From NCBI GenBank assembly GCA_020025455.1, contig JAHHSC010000085.1, forward strand, positions 1 to 5,320: a DNA stretch of 5,320 nucleotides, read 5' to 3'. The DNA comes from Lawsonibacter sp. (GTDB lineage Bacteria > Bacillota > Clostridia > Oscillospirales > Oscillospiraceae). Below are positions 4,757 to 5,320 of the stretch, piece by piece. The position numbers and the translations under genes are program-made. Position 1 is the first letter of the stretch. Each line of letters opens with the position of its first letter. Under the pieces are notes generated by a model. That model saw only the letters and a list, made by a program, of their open reading frames with translations, searched no databases and was not told the origin of the DNA.

Positions 4757-5320
4757 AACCGTCGGATTCGCCGTCTGCGGATCGTTCTGTACCCATAGCA
4801 AGGCCATGGCCGCTCTGGAGCAGGTCAAGGCACAGTTTGACCATGTGATCCCAATTGTATCCGAAGCCACCGCCGACATGGACACCCGCTTTGGCAAGGC
4901 CCACGACCTGATGCGGGAGATGGAGCGCATCTGTGACCACCGGGTCATCTCGACCATCAAAGCCGCCGAGCCCATCGGCCCGCAGAAGCTCCTTGACCTG
5001 CTCATCATCTGCCCCTGCACCGGCAACACGCTGGGCAAGCTGGCCGCCGGGATCACGGACAGCACCGTGACAATGGCCGCCAAGGCGCACCTGCGTAACC
5101 AGCGCCCCCTGCTTATCGCTCCCTCCACCAATGATGGGCTGGCCGCCTCCGCCCAGAACATCGGGGCACTGCTCCCCCGAAAATACATCTACTTTGTCCC
5201 CTTCGGCCAGGATGCCCCCACGCAGAAGCCCACCTCCCTGGTGGCCGACTTCTCCCAGACCGCAGCCGCGGCCCTGGCCGCTCTGGAGGGCGAACAGCTC
5301 CAACCCATGCTCACGGTTCC
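4746..5320 (+). CDS. dpaB: Dipicolinate synthase subunit B, flavoprotein (partial at 3' end)
   Basis: The frame holds 191 complete codons and leaves the window still open. The family (SpoVFB, flavoprotein superfamily) is about 195-200 residues, so only the last few are missing. The start is TTG (read as Met), giving MEHKTVGFAVCGSFCTHS: the hydrophobic strand plus CGSFCT is the FMN-type binding N-terminus. Other hallmarks are DTRFG, AEPIGP, the core CPCTGNTLGKLA (from C89), the following ITDSTVTMAAKAHLRN, PSTND, and FVPFGQD...KP near the end, with LQPML as the usual C-terminal motif. It is the partner of DpaA in dipicolinic acid synthesis. The 11-nt overlap with dpaA and the internal ribosome binding site suggest translational coupling and a fixed subunit ratio. 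Identification is firm; only the stop and what follows are unseen. Confidence 0.93.
   Translation, partial: MEHKTVGFAVCGSFCTHSKAMAALEQVKAQFDHVIPIVSEATADMDTRFGKAHDLMREMERICDHRVISTIKAAEPIGPQKLLDLLIICPCTGNTLGKLAAGITDSTVTMAAKAHLRNQRPLLIAPSTNDGLAASAQNIGALLPRKYIYFVPFGQDAPTQKPTSLVADFSQTAAAALAALEGEQLQPMLTV

Noticed and set aside
4451..5303. Minus-strand open frames opposite dpaA and dpaB
   Set aside because: They lie over certain genes, resemble no protein I know, and lack start signals.

Overview
The window comes from a GC-rich, endospore-forming, butyrate-producing Firmicute. A gut clostridium of the Oscillospiraceae type (Flavonifractor, Intestinimonas or Oscillibacter-like) is my best inference. 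Three things support this: Bcd-EtfBA of the clostridial bifurcating type, dipicolinate synthase genes that only make sense in a spore former, and GC-rich genes separated by AT-rich spacers with strong AGGAGG-type ribosome binding sites. The genus is not proven by the sequence.

Layout, all genes on the + strand. (1) 1-93: the last 30 residues of a 3-hydroxybutyryl-CoA dehydrogenase, closed by a strong intrinsic terminator (111-145). (2) 146-537: a long AT-rich control region. It holds a sigma-A-type promoter (282-310), a terminator-like hairpin with a T-tract only about 30 nt into that transcript (349-386), a near-perfect Rex operator (397-414) and a second TATAAT element close to the next gene (509-514). 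(3) 538-3658: a tight bcd-etfB-etfA operon with gaps of 18 and 22 nt and strongly biased codon use, closed by a perfect 23-bp-arm palindromic terminator (3672-3717). (4) 3718-3874: a short spacer with a good sigma-K-like promoter (3819-3845). (5) 3875-5320: dpaA and dpaB, overlapping by 11 nt; dpaB starts at TTG and runs off the right edge a few residues before its expected end.

How it works: Hbd and Bcd-EtfAB carry out the reductive steps of butyrate formation. Bcd with its bifurcating EtfAB reduces crotonyl-CoA to butyryl-CoA with NADH while also reducing ferredoxin. The Rex site implies that this operon is opened when NADH/NAD+ is high. DpaA and DpaB convert a lysine-pathway intermediate to dipicolinic acid in the mother cell during sporulation. 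The two systems are separated by a terminator and appear to use different sigma factors, so the neighbourhood joins a vegetative energy operon to a late-sporulation operon. No mobile element, CRISPR array, tRNA or rRNA was seen. The enzymes belong to known families. The least ordinary part is the layered control region upstream of bcd.
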